From: a virus
Reading direction: 5' to 3' (one strand)
IMG/VR virus record: IMGVR_UViG_3300009079_000062
Coordinates: 1-33,980 of that record
DNA: 33,980 bases
Shown here: positions 17,601-24,600 of the stretch, piece after piece
How the letters are laid out: each line of letters starts with the position of its first letter
Position numbering within the stretch: the stretch's first letter is position 1
The notes under the pieces: model-generated
What the model was told of the DNA's origin: nothing
The model's input: the letters and a program-made list of their open reading frames with translations, nothing else
The model's database searches: none
Program-made: the position numbers and the translations under genes

Positions 17601-19333
17601 AAAGTGGCACCGCATTTGACGATGGCACTCAAGAAATCTTTTCTTTGGTTAGCGTGATTAATGAAAAATTCTTTAATGACGATGATTCTCAAGAATTTGC
17701 TTACGTTACCCATACTAAAGAACTCGTTGCATACGAGAAAGACATGGGGCTTTTATCTGGTTATGAGGAAATAACTGATTTATCGGATGAAGATGTCGTC
17801 AGAAAATTGTTTGAAAAAGCCACGATTAATGAGACTTTAGAACACAATGTATCTGAATCTCACGGATTATTATTTTCAAAGCCAAGATCGTCTTCTATTA
17901 GCGATGTTAATGATGCTATAACTATTTCTAGGAATAAGTATCTTCAGGATACTGCAACTGTAGACGATGTATTCTCTACAATAGATGAAGACATCTATTC
18001 GTTTACAAAAGATTTATCGGATCTATTAGATCCACCTGTTACAGACTCAGATAGTTACAGCTTATCTAAAGCACTTTTAGACACTTTAATTTTTGGTGTT
18101 TCGGAAGATTGCGCAAAGGGTATATTCAAGTCTAGAATAACTTCTTCAACTGATTTTGAGTCAAACCCAGATGTCCAAAGAAATGCCATATCAAAGCCCA
18201 TATTGGACTTAACAGACTTCAAAGATAAAGACGTTATCAGGTCTAAGGATAGCACTAAAAGTTTAAGCGATCTTTTACAATTCGGTGCTTCTGATGATGG
18301 ATCTATTTTCTCCTTTATAAAGAGTCCGCAATCTTCAGTAGGTACTTCGTCCGATTTAGACTCGAGGTATTCTTTTGAACATCCTGAAGAAGAGACCACC
18401 GCTATATCCTCTGTAGAGGGGGGTCCTATTGAAATATATGGCGTTTTTGATATGCAGCATTCATATTATAACTCAGTACCCACACATAGCTTGAGATGGA
18501 TAGAACCAGCCGCTATTGACAATGTACATGGCAGGAATGGTGGGAATAGAATTGTAGATTTTAACGATCTTGCTTTCCAATTTAATTCTAACAAAGATCG
18601 AGATGACACAATAATACAAAGTGGATCATCTACGTTTAAATATAGGTTCTATGGAAAATCACATAATGATGATGATGATAGAACAGTTCATGTCAATTCT
18701 ATGATTAAAGCCTATATAGGCGACACAATAAAATTAGAATATAATACTTACGGTTTCAGTTCAGCATCTCCAGCTGGGGGCTTTTGGATAAAAACTTCTC
18801 CAACAGCAGATAAGGTTACAGATATTGCTACAGATGATGGTATAACTAATCAGGGCATGACTAGCCACAATGGTTTTGTTACAAATAATCAGACCCTAAC
18901 TTGGGATACTACTAACGCAACACCTGGAAGATACTACTTAATTTCTGGCGGTGAGACTGTGACCTCGAATGATCTTGATGGCGCTCATGATGATTCGTAT
19001 TTTATAATAGATGTAGTCGATTACTCGAGCGAGCAAGAAGAACTAGGTTTTGATGTTGAGAAGCCACTTGAAGATACTATTATAGATATAAGTGATTTAG
19101 GCGTACAAGACTTGTTACTCGACAAACGTCTTGATGACTCTGCTCTTGCAACAGATATATATTCTGTTCAAGACAATGATATTTATAGTATAAATAAAGG
19201 TATCCAAGAATTCTCAATCACTAGTAGTGAAAGTGGGAGTTTAACGATAACTAAACCCTATGTTGAATTAGGATATATAGCAGGGGGTTTAGACTACGAG
19301 TATTGTTCCGATATTGCGGAACGACAATTTTAA
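11663..19333 (+). CDS. 7: Giant gp7-like baseplate wedge protein with fibre-like extension
   Basis: The 2556-aa product is about 2.5 times T4 gp7 (1032 aa). Residues 1-170 match marine gp7: RVPEILPDNLAAESAEFVTF, FLKKYYEWMGQKGNPS and YSAKGSLQSIKVMFRALFGE. Three dockerin-type loops follow near 389, 510 and 601. Gly-rich GSGY repeats run about 690-1190, with a duplicated EGVYEI/EGVYDI unit. A cupredoxin-like domain lies at about 1190-1300, an Asp-rich 26-residue array at 1545-1929, degenerate repeats and one displaced copy to about 2240, a second cupredoxin-like domain at about 2255-2452, and a short repeat tail. The frame is open throughout. gp7 is at the baseplate edge, so the extension may project outward; this is inference. 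The start directly follows the gp6 stop. Confidence 0.8.
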   Translation: MSNKEITRVPEILPDNLAAESAEFVTFLKKYYEWMGQKGNPSEGIDLALKQRTLDNAVDFYLSSLYSELGYGFVLNNQANQKNIIDNLAEIYSAKGSLQSIKVMFRALFGEEIDIKLPKEQILKSSSGNWLSEYSVIVELNEGDLFTTVGKYVEVETSFPNTPKQTFDVEVKRIEKREGSNVYEVYVSRYFAGFFYFDSVIYYGDVKATLKSSMSQILNIEDSGTGFRVGETFVIADFVRESGFNDLARLPKSFRRKVPSLSKTKRIDLEDVDVDVRSDGTITRIIKLEDTITTQVIRGSTMITRVERNGKVKEFTSTIDGIPTPNLAINWDEISKALIEIASFGGTNGSIPLELYSFLQEVPQPTYSDGTTDPLFDTNVGATQYKRGDWDRDGEISIDDSMAILRYVFDVDPGLNPATEAVEEIRYQRITEVISEWNAYATRENMGAEKTFALRSPATSGDAWDPTYYLPVDVGSDLVRLSVGADPAEFTSALLQLNAEAGSTGFKKGDIDQDGEIDTDDLLALVTYQDPSLRNANPLPAQLDSTKIAWIQQYLDTGSVEDLALMVSAMAYKYNADKRNDLHEFLLQVDGDYATGRVRGDIDQSGLITLDDVSILLRRAAGYYDVPSGGIQSVNVNTLVGGYDSSEGSITLTNTINGSGADIAPNVRDGVITKFNLTNPGFGIREAVAILLKPRDAIIENIPDDWRFVDNAFADGSGVYEVKLDIVDGKINNLYSPGIMYNFPEDPIDSVQASYDNATIAPILQNSGIIGRTNNAPADGSRAEGVYEITSSDYTTNSASGTGAEFKIRVREGGGAGVNASVSYDEANTLDASRTEGVYDIFSGYTTDGSGTGAGFRVSVFDTGRTIIFTLRQGTGYVVGETITIPDSLLGSGGAAALTFDIGSIKTYDTLISVVDGGTGYLAGETFTVADSNLGGGGAPALTFAIADIADSNTITGFNIISGGTGYDIAAATVEVTDGTGEGIIFPTNPVGVRNGVIDKISLVSGGSGYELATTTISVTRNSVPITGATLTPVINSSGAITDITIEDGGEGYNPDIDIITIASSGSGQGANASEFQIIDGVVDAISISNNGGGYSSRATAVIKRGNSSSDPSIEAIVQDGVLTTVTVNKQGINYNPASTVSNTLSRVEPSLQAVLDSNGSITDIISVGDNSDRSLSGWQSATVSITEEHVFKMTIGQHLGNLNYVFFESTDRNGDVDDTTDPTINISLGDTVKFDLDYADTNTVNEFYIKTSQASGTTDAITDSTVTGRGTETVTFTPTSVGTYYYQSSVHSNMSGEIVVSNNGASFSADIDDGKISQFLKIGGGSNYGNPIVTLTGTRLNSNITITTTPDYVEWIDEVIGEPLLGSEYNPLLIDGPGTGANARVTKVGNNGQLQELKLTSFGFDYPDTFTTTISPENPAGTTAKVTLASSVVGVTSPKYVDRKGFLSDIIKIQDNDLYQEFSYVIQTGVDFDIFEDLIKKSVHPAGMKIFGEQNINESFALQVTQFDYTSSLYNKLVFDRTDNDELNPGGDGTSTRNDDVDTYHLDKDMGLLSGYEEETDLADEDNDTYLIIKNLTVPEYAEIAYVEHDKEDYHFDKDMGLTSGYAEITDFADKDDDTYHLDKDMGLTSGYAEITDLADADNDTYHFDKDMGLDSEYYEETTLADEDNDTYHLDKDMGILSGYEEITDLSDDENRYHFDKDMGILSGYEEITDFKDKDTDTYHFDKDMGIDSGLEEVIDLSGDDAHTYHFDKDMGIDSGHEEIIDLSDDDVDTYRFDKDMGLLSGYEEITDLADGDNDTYHFDKDMGLLSGYYEETDLADNENRYHFDKDMGIDSGLEEVTDLADEDNDTYHLDKDMGLLSGHEEETDLADEDTDTYHLDKDMGLESDYYEETDLKDKDTDTYHFDKDMGLLSGYEEITDLADEDLHIFSFGKQFPRSDDLEELTADASDERQPFDIGKALIDTPDPDDTQFIFDHSKSGTAFDDGTQEIFSLVSVINEKFFNDDDSQEFAYVTHTKELVAYEKDMGLLSGYEEITDLSDEDVVRKLFEKATINETLEHNVSESHGLLFSKPRSSSISDVNDAITISRNKYLQDTATVDDVFSTIDEDIYSFTKDLSDLLDPPVTDSDSYSLSKALLDTLIFGVSEDCAKGIFKSRITSSTDFESNPDVQRNAISKPILDLTDFKDKDVIRSKDSTKSLSDLLQFGASDDGSIFSFIKSPQSSVGTSSDLDSRYSFEHPEEETTAISSVEGGPIEIYGVFDMQHSYYNSVPTHSLRWIEPAAIDNVHGRNGGNRIVDFNDLAFQFNSNKDRDDTIIQSGSSTFKYRFYGKSHNDDDDRTVHVNSMIKAYIGDTIKLEYNTYGFSSASPAGGFWIKTSPTADKVTDIATDDGITNQGMTSHNGFVTNNQTLTWDTTNATPGRYYLISGGETVTSNDLDGAHDDSYFIIDVVDYSSEQEELGFDVEKPLEDTIIDISDLGVQDLLLDKRLDDSALATDIYSVQDNDIYSINKGIQEFSITSSESGSLTITKPYVELGYIAGGLDYEYCSDIAERQF
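12827..13530 (+). other. Three dockerin-type calcium-loop modules in gp7-like protein
   Basis: Three segments share the dockerin type I pattern of a GD start, Asp-rich loop and LLxY-type helix: GDWDRDGEISIDDSMAILRY (Asp at residue 389), GDIDQDGEIDTDDLLALVTY (residue 510) and GDIDQSGLITLDDVSILLRR (residue 601). Each keeps Asp at loop positions 1, 3 and 12 or nearby. They are about 120 and 90 residues apart rather than paired within 25 residues as in a classical dockerin. Calcium binding is inferred. Confidence 0.7.
16295..17449 (+). repeat. Tandem array of fourteen 75-78-nt in-frame repeats
   Basis: The DNA encodes fourteen units of 26 (eleven) or 25 (three) residues with the core DKDMG, followed by LLSGYEEITDLADEDNDT or close variants. 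One divergent 24-residue unit lies between units 1 and 2. Together they fill residues 1545-1929 of the gp7-like protein exactly. The variants (LLSGY, ILSGY, LTSGYA, IDSGLE; endings NDT or ENR) are shuffled along the array, and neighbouring units share identical stretches of about 38 nt, a sign of recent duplication and recombination. The units are strongly acidic. Confidence 0.9.
17738..17779 (+). repeat. Displaced copy of the 78-nt repeat core
   Basis: These 42 bases are identical to 17387-17428 in the last unit of the array, although about 310 nt of much more divergent sequence lie between. The copy is in frame and encodes KDMGLLSGYEEITD. Confidence 0.85.
19189..19196 (+). promoter_or_regulatory. 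Candidate internal late promoter
   Basis: An exact TATAAATA lies inside the 3' end of the gp7-like gene, 162 nt before the ATG of the 190-aa virion protein. It could give that gene extra late transcription. As it is within coding sequence (codons for Ser-Ile-Asn-Lys region) a chance match is possible. Confidence 0.4.
19305..19322 (+). terminator. Possible weak terminator hairpin at gp7-like end
   Basis: GTTCCG and CGGAAC form a 6-bp stem with a 6-nt loop at the last codons of the gp7-like gene. A T-rich stretch (ATTTTAAATTTTAATTT) follows, starting about 5 nt after the stem. The T run is broken by A residues, so read-through is likely. Confidence 0.3.
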
Positions 19334-19357
19334 ATTTTAATTTGGAGAGTATCTAAA

Positions 19358-19930
19358 ATGGCACTAATAAGAGACAATGGCGTAGCAACTGGACGCCTTA
19401 CTGTAAAGAAATCTAACGCTCAAGGCGAAACTACTCAGGAATTTACAGTTCCTAATATGGTAGTATCCACAGGTCTTAAGCACATTGCAAGACGATTGAT
19501 CGATGATGGCGCAGTGCAAACCTCAGCGAACTTTGCGCACCCAGCACAAATGAGTCATATGGCTATCGGTTCTAACAATACAGCAGCCGCACTTTCTCAG
19601 AAAACATTACTTGCTGAGAAAGGTCGTGTTCCATTAGCTGGTTCCACATCAATCGATGTAGACAATAATGAAGTAACTTTTGTTGCTACTTTCCCAGCAA
19701 CAGTTGGTACTGGCTACGAAATAGGCGATAACTCCGCTATTGATGGAGCAATTGTAGAAGCAGGTATCTTTAATGGCGATAAGAGCGATAGTGACACCCT
19801 AGTCAATGACGCAGGGGCATACAATCACAATGAACCAGTAGCTGCGATGTTATGTCGTACTGTGTTCCTACCAGTGAACAAGCAAGAGGGTGATAGCATT
19901 ACAATCACTTGGGTAGTAAAAATTAGCTAA
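19358..19930 (+). CDS. Virion protein, probable baseplate/fibre component, 190 aa
   Basis: A GGAG ribosome site lies at normal distance before the ATG. The protein has the pattern of a small beta-rich virion protein common in marine phages: TGRLTVKKSNAQGET, a helix with GLKHIARRLIDDG, SHMAIGSNNTAAALSQKTLL, NEVTFVATFPA, DGAIVEAGIFNGD and a final MLCRTVFLPVNKQEGDSITI. Similar proteins lie among baseplate and fibre genes in many tailed phages, but I cannot name its T4 counterpart. It sits between the gp7-like protein and gp8. Confidence 0.65.
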   Translation: MALIRDNGVATGRLTVKKSNAQGETTQEFTVPNMVVSTGLKHIARRLIDDGAVQTSANFAHPAQMSHMAIGSNNTAAALSQKTLLAEKGRVPLAGSTSIDVDNNEVTFVATFPATVGTGYEIGDNSAIDGAIVEAGIFNGDKSDSDTLVNDAGAYNHNEPVAAMLCRTVFLPVNKQEGDSITITWVVKIS

Positions 19931-19945
19931 TAAGGCTTTTAAAGC

Positions 19946-21634
19946 ATGGCAACTGTACTTAAAAATGACGTTCATAATAACGTTGCTCGGATATTTTATA
20001 ATGGTATATTAAATAAAACATCTAGAGCGTACTTTTTCTTAGGAAAAACATTACCATGGGATGAAGGGGATGTTACTCCACCGAACCCAAATGCTTCTAG
20101 GGAGTATGAACGTGAGACACGCTCATCTATAATTGGATTAAGATACGTTTCTATTTCTGACGTATCTTTCGCAATTGATCGAGTTGATTGGTCAGCAGGT
20201 ACAGTTTATGATATGTATGATGATAGATACTCGTCGGGATTTCCTGCGCCCTCTGGGGCGCAGGATATTGCTGATGCTACTATGTTCGTGTTAACCACGG
20301 ATTTTAATATCTACAAGTGCATATCTAATAATTATAATAGACCTTCAACGGTACAGCCAACAGGTACTAATGAGACTGGTTATCTGGAATTTTCTGACGG
20401 ATATATTTGGAAATATATGGGTACTGTGGATGAGGTGCAAAGAAGCAAATTCTTGACGCCTGATTACATCCCAGTTACTAACTCTACTAGTGGGTTTTAT
20501 CAGTCTGGTATCGATTTATCTTTAATCAAAGAGTCGGGCGGTAACTCGTATATTGCCGATAATGTTAGTGTGGTGATTCAGGGAGACGCTCCAGCTGAAA
20601 CCGTAGCTCGGTTAGGTGATGTTACAATTGATGTTGATACTGGCGAGATTACAGGAATTTCAGTACTAGATCCTGGAAGCGGTTATACGTTTGCGACAAT
20701 CACTATAACCAACTCTATTCCTGGGTTAGAGCACCCTGTAACTGGTTTAGTAGGAAATGGGGCTGTATGGAGAGCGCAGATAGATCAGGGCGATCTTGTC
20801 TTAAGCGAGGTTGGTGCTTCTGCGGTTGATGGTCAGCTGAGTTTTATCTATGTTAATGACGTAGGTAGTGGATATTCTGTAGATAATACTACAGTTACTA
20901 TAACTGGCGATGGAGAAAATGCTAGTGCAGATGCGGTTATAGTAAACGGAGAAGTTGTCGGTATATCCTTAAATAATCACGGAAGTGGGTATACATTTGC
21001 TAATGCTACTATTACAGATACTGGTAATGGTACAGGTGCAATAGCAGAAGTAATTATTTCTCCTGTTGGCGGTCACGGTAAAGATTTAGTTAAAGAATCT
21101 TTTGCGAGAACGGTAGGTTTTCAGATGACGACTGCTGATGAAATAAATCAAGGTTTCTTGTTGGAATCTGATTACAGACAGACTGGGTTGATATTTGACC
21201 CAGATGTTTATTTAACCCCTGGAGCTCAAAGGTCTAGGTTGTATTCTTCTTATGGGTCTACTTGCTATAGATTAGATATCCTAGATGCATCATTATATGC
21301 TGGGATTGATATATCTTCATTCGCACTAGATCAAAAAATATACAATCAAACGACTGATGAATATCTAGTTATTGTAGCTAAAGAACCATATCAAATTGCT
21401 GAGCAAGACGTTGGGGTTTCTTTATTATTACAATCTATAGATGGGTCTGAGCCAGAAGTTGGCGATATTTTCCAAGACGAAAATAATACAAATTTATTTA
21501 GCGTGTCTACAGATTCTATCACAAACCCTGAAGTAGACAAATTTTCTGGTTCTATGGTGTTCATTAACAACAGAACGCCTTTCAGGAAAAACGTTGAACA
21601 AATCGTCAACCTTCGTACTTTTATTGAATTCTAA
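19946..21634 (+). CDS. 8: Baseplate wedge protein gp8, enlarged
   Basis: The N-terminal 190 residues are typical gp8: VHNNVARIFYNGILNKTSRA, YFFLGKTLPWDEGDVTPP, SREYERETRSSIIGLRYVSI, and FSDGYIWKYMGTVDE. Residues about 190-365 are an insertion made of GSGY repeats (DPGSGYTFATITI, VGSGYSVDNTTVTI, HGSGYTFANATI) like those in the gp7-like protein. The C-terminal part returns to gp8-like sequence (GFQMTTADEINQGFLLESDY to NRTPFRKNVEQIVNLRTFIE). The length is 562 aa against 334 in T4. gp8 is a wedge dimer that contacts gp7 and gp10. Confidence 0.9.
   Translation: MATVLKNDVHNNVARIFYNGILNKTSRAYFFLGKTLPWDEGDVTPPNPNASREYERETRSSIIGLRYVSISDVSFAIDRVDWSAGTVYDMYDDRYSSGFPAPSGAQDIADATMFVLTTDFNIYKCISNNYNRPSTVQPTGTNETGYLEFSDGYIWKYMGTVDEVQRSKFLTPDYIPVTNSTSGFYQSGIDLSLIKESGGNSYIADNVSVVIQGDAPAETVARLGDVTIDVDTGEITGISVLDPGSGYTFATITITNSIPGLEHPVTGLVGNGAVWRAQIDQGDLVLSEVGASAVDGQLSFIYVNDVGSGYSVDNTTVTITGDGENASADAVIVNGEVVGISLNNHGSGYTFANATITDTGNGTGAIAEVIISPVGGHGKDLVKESFARTVGFQMTTADEINQGFLLESDYRQTGLIFDPDVYLTPGAQRSRLYSSYGSTCYRLDILDASLYAGIDISSFALDQKIYNQTTDEYLVIVAKEPYQIAEQDVGVSLLLQSIDGSEPEVGDIFQDENNTNLFSVSTDSITNPEVDKFSGSMVFINNRTPFRKNVEQIVNLRTFIEF
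20242..20265. other. Very stable hairpin inside gp8
   Basis: TCCTGCGCCC and GGGCGCAGGA form a perfect 10-bp inverted repeat with a TCTG loop. Nearly all stem pairs are G:C, in marked contrast to the AT-rich surroundings. It encodes the Pro-Ala-Pro-Ser-Gly-Ala-Gln segment of gp8. Confidence 0.75.
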
Positions 21635-21647
21635 TGCGAGAAGATAC

Positions 21648-21655
21648 GATAAATA
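21648..21655 (+). promoter_or_regulatory. Candidate late promoter before the DUF4815 gene
   Basis: GATAAATA, one mismatch from the late consensus, lies in the 52-nt gap after gp8. The leader to the ATG at 21687 would be about 25 nt and contains a GGAG ribosome site. A second AT-rich box, TATAAAATA at 21660, is an alternative. Confidence 0.45.
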
Positions 21656-21686
21656 CTACTATAAAATATAATTCGGAGAAACGTTA

Positions 21687-24600
21687 ATGTCGATCACCAA
21701 CAACTACAACACAGAGCCGTATTATGACGACTTTAACCCTGAGGATGATAAGAATTTTCATAGAATACTTTTCCGTCCAGGAGTTTCTGTTCAGGCTCGT
21801 GAATTAACTCAGCTACAGACTTTATTACAGAATCAGATTGCTAGACATGGTGAACACTTCTTTAAAGAGGGTTCTCCTGTAACAGGTGCTGAATTTGGCT
21901 TTACTAATAATGCTGATGCTGTAAAGTTGAATGGTACTAATGGTACATTATCCGTCGACTCTTATTCCGAACAACTTTTAGATGTAGTCGTAGTTGGCTC
22001 TAAAAGTGGTGTAGAAGCTAGGATTGTCCATGTTGAAGATGCTACTGCTGTTGACCCTTTAACAATATATGTCAATTACCTTACTAGCGGTTATGATGGC
22101 TCTACGTCAATTTTTAAAGATGATGAGTCGTTACTTTGGAAAAGAACCGAAGAAGATATTGCAGCCAGTATAACTGAGATTAGTGGGATTTCAGAAGGAA
22201 GACCATTGGCTGTTACTGCACCTACTAATGCTACAGCAAAGGGTGCAACTGCTTCTATAGAAAGTGGTATCATTTTTGTAAAAGGTTGCTATGTTCATAT
22301 CCCACGTCAAAGAGTAGTGCTATCCAAATATTCTCCTAATCCGACTGCACGTCTAGGTATTGATGTAATTGAATCTACTATTACGGCAGATGAAGATCAA
22401 AGTCTTTTAGATACTGCGCTTAATGCTCCAAACTATTCTGCTCGTGGAGCAGACCGTTATCTTATAGAGTTAAAGTTAGTCGGTAGAGAAATAACAGATA
22501 ACACTACACAGAATTTTGTTGAGCTTCAACGTATAGTTGAAGGTAAGCAACAGGCGAAAGCTAAAATCTCAGATTATGACGTTTTCGCTGACGAACAAGC
22601 CAGACGCACTTACGAGCAATTTGGCGATTATACTATCAAACCTTATGAATTAGAATTAAAAGAACAATTAAATACTGGGACAAATCAGGGGGTCTACTCT
22701 GCAGGTACTACTACAGATGACGGTAATCTAGCTTCTGAAGATTCTATGACTCTACAGATTTCCTCTGGTAAATCATATGTTAAAGGGTATGAGTTAGAGA
22801 CTACAACACCATCTTACTTAGATGTTCCAAAACCCCGAACTTTCCTCTCAGAAACAGACGCAACTTCAGTTATTCAAGTTGGTAACTACGTTAGATTAAC
22901 CAATACACACGGTATGCCAGAGACTGTAGGCGATGCGAATATTGAGGAATATGAATTAATAGAATTGAAAGATACAGGTATCGGTAATTCCGTATATAAT
23001 CCTGGTGGGGTGGGAGAAACTATCGGTCTTGCTAGAGCCAGAGATTTTACCACCCAATCTAGTGTCGATGTTGACTCTGATGGTACATTTGACCAGTCAG
23101 ATGCATCAGGACTTGGTACTCATGCATGTTACCTATTCGACATTAAAATGTTAACCCACATTGATCTTGTAGGTAGTAATGCTGCAGAATCAATTAATGC
23201 TGCGAATAATAGGTTTGCTGTGGAATTAGGTAGTTTAATCACTGGCGAAATATCTGGCGCCACTGGTTACTATTATGGTACAACTTCAAATGGTATCTCG
23301 TTGACATCTGTAGCTGGTACATTCTTAAACAACGAAAGATTAACTTCGTCAAACAGTTTCAGAGCTGGCGGGTTTATTCACGAATCTGTAGATGATACCA
23401 ATCAATTTACAGTAGCATCTGTAAAGACATTCGCATTTGAAGAAGTTAAAGCATTAAGACAAGATGATACTTTGCAGGAATTCAAAGGTGATGTTGTTTT
23501 GGATAATGTATTTACTCTTACTGGTACTGTTCAATTTACAGATAATAATGCTGGTACTGCCAATAGAGGGTTATTAGGTCTTGGTACTAAATTCTCTGAA
23601 GAATTAAGAGTAGGTGATGCTATAAGATTGCCTACAGGCACTTCTCTGGGTGGCGGTACTGCTTCAGAAACAAGGTTTGTAACTGCAGTTTTCTCAGGCG
23701 AGTCGGGCAACACAAGGGTTGACCTCAATGCTGCACCGACTACTGTTATATCTGGAGCATTCACAGCAAGAAGATTAAGAGGCGGTTTAAAAGACCAAGA
23801 AAAGAATTTAATGTTAAGGATGCTAGATAAGCCATACATTAAAACATTAAAAACTGAAGTAAACGATTTCGAGTCTCAGAATCAGGTTACAGTTTCAAGA
23901 CAATTTCAAGGGACTACAGTTTCTGGAGTTCTAACATTATCTGCTATCGGTAATGAAACATTTAAAGCTAAAAGTAATCAAAATTATTCTGTGACAATTA
24001 TGTCTCATGGAGCAACCCCACAAATTTGGTCAAGTGGTGCTCATGTAGATATCGAAAGATTGACGTTCTCAGGAGAGGGGACTGGTAGTTTGACTATTAC
24101 TGGGTTCACTAATGACGATACTAATGATCCTTTCGAAGATGGTTCTATCATTAGAGTGAATACCACTCTTCAGAAACAGTCTCAAAACGAGAAAACTAAA
24201 TCCCTACAAAGGGCTTCATTATTAAGAGTTGAGAATAAATCGGAAGAAACTCAAGGGTACATACCTTATGGTACATCAGCTCATCATAAAGATATATCAC
24301 TAGGTGTTGCTGACATATTCAAGGTTTTAGCAGTTTATGACTCTGGTACTGTGGGGCAATTAGCTTCTTCTCCCAGTTTATCGCTTACTAACCCGCAAGG
24401 GGCATTTATTACTACCGAAACTATAGTCGGATCACAATCTGGAGCTATAGCTATTTTACTTCAGATTGATGGTAATAATTTATCTTACACTCCTCTAAAC
24501 TCTCTACCGTTTATATCTGAGGAAGAAATTGTAGGTCAAACTTCTTCTGCGAGCGGATCTGTAGGTACTCTTACTGCTGGAGATAATGATATTCTTAACA

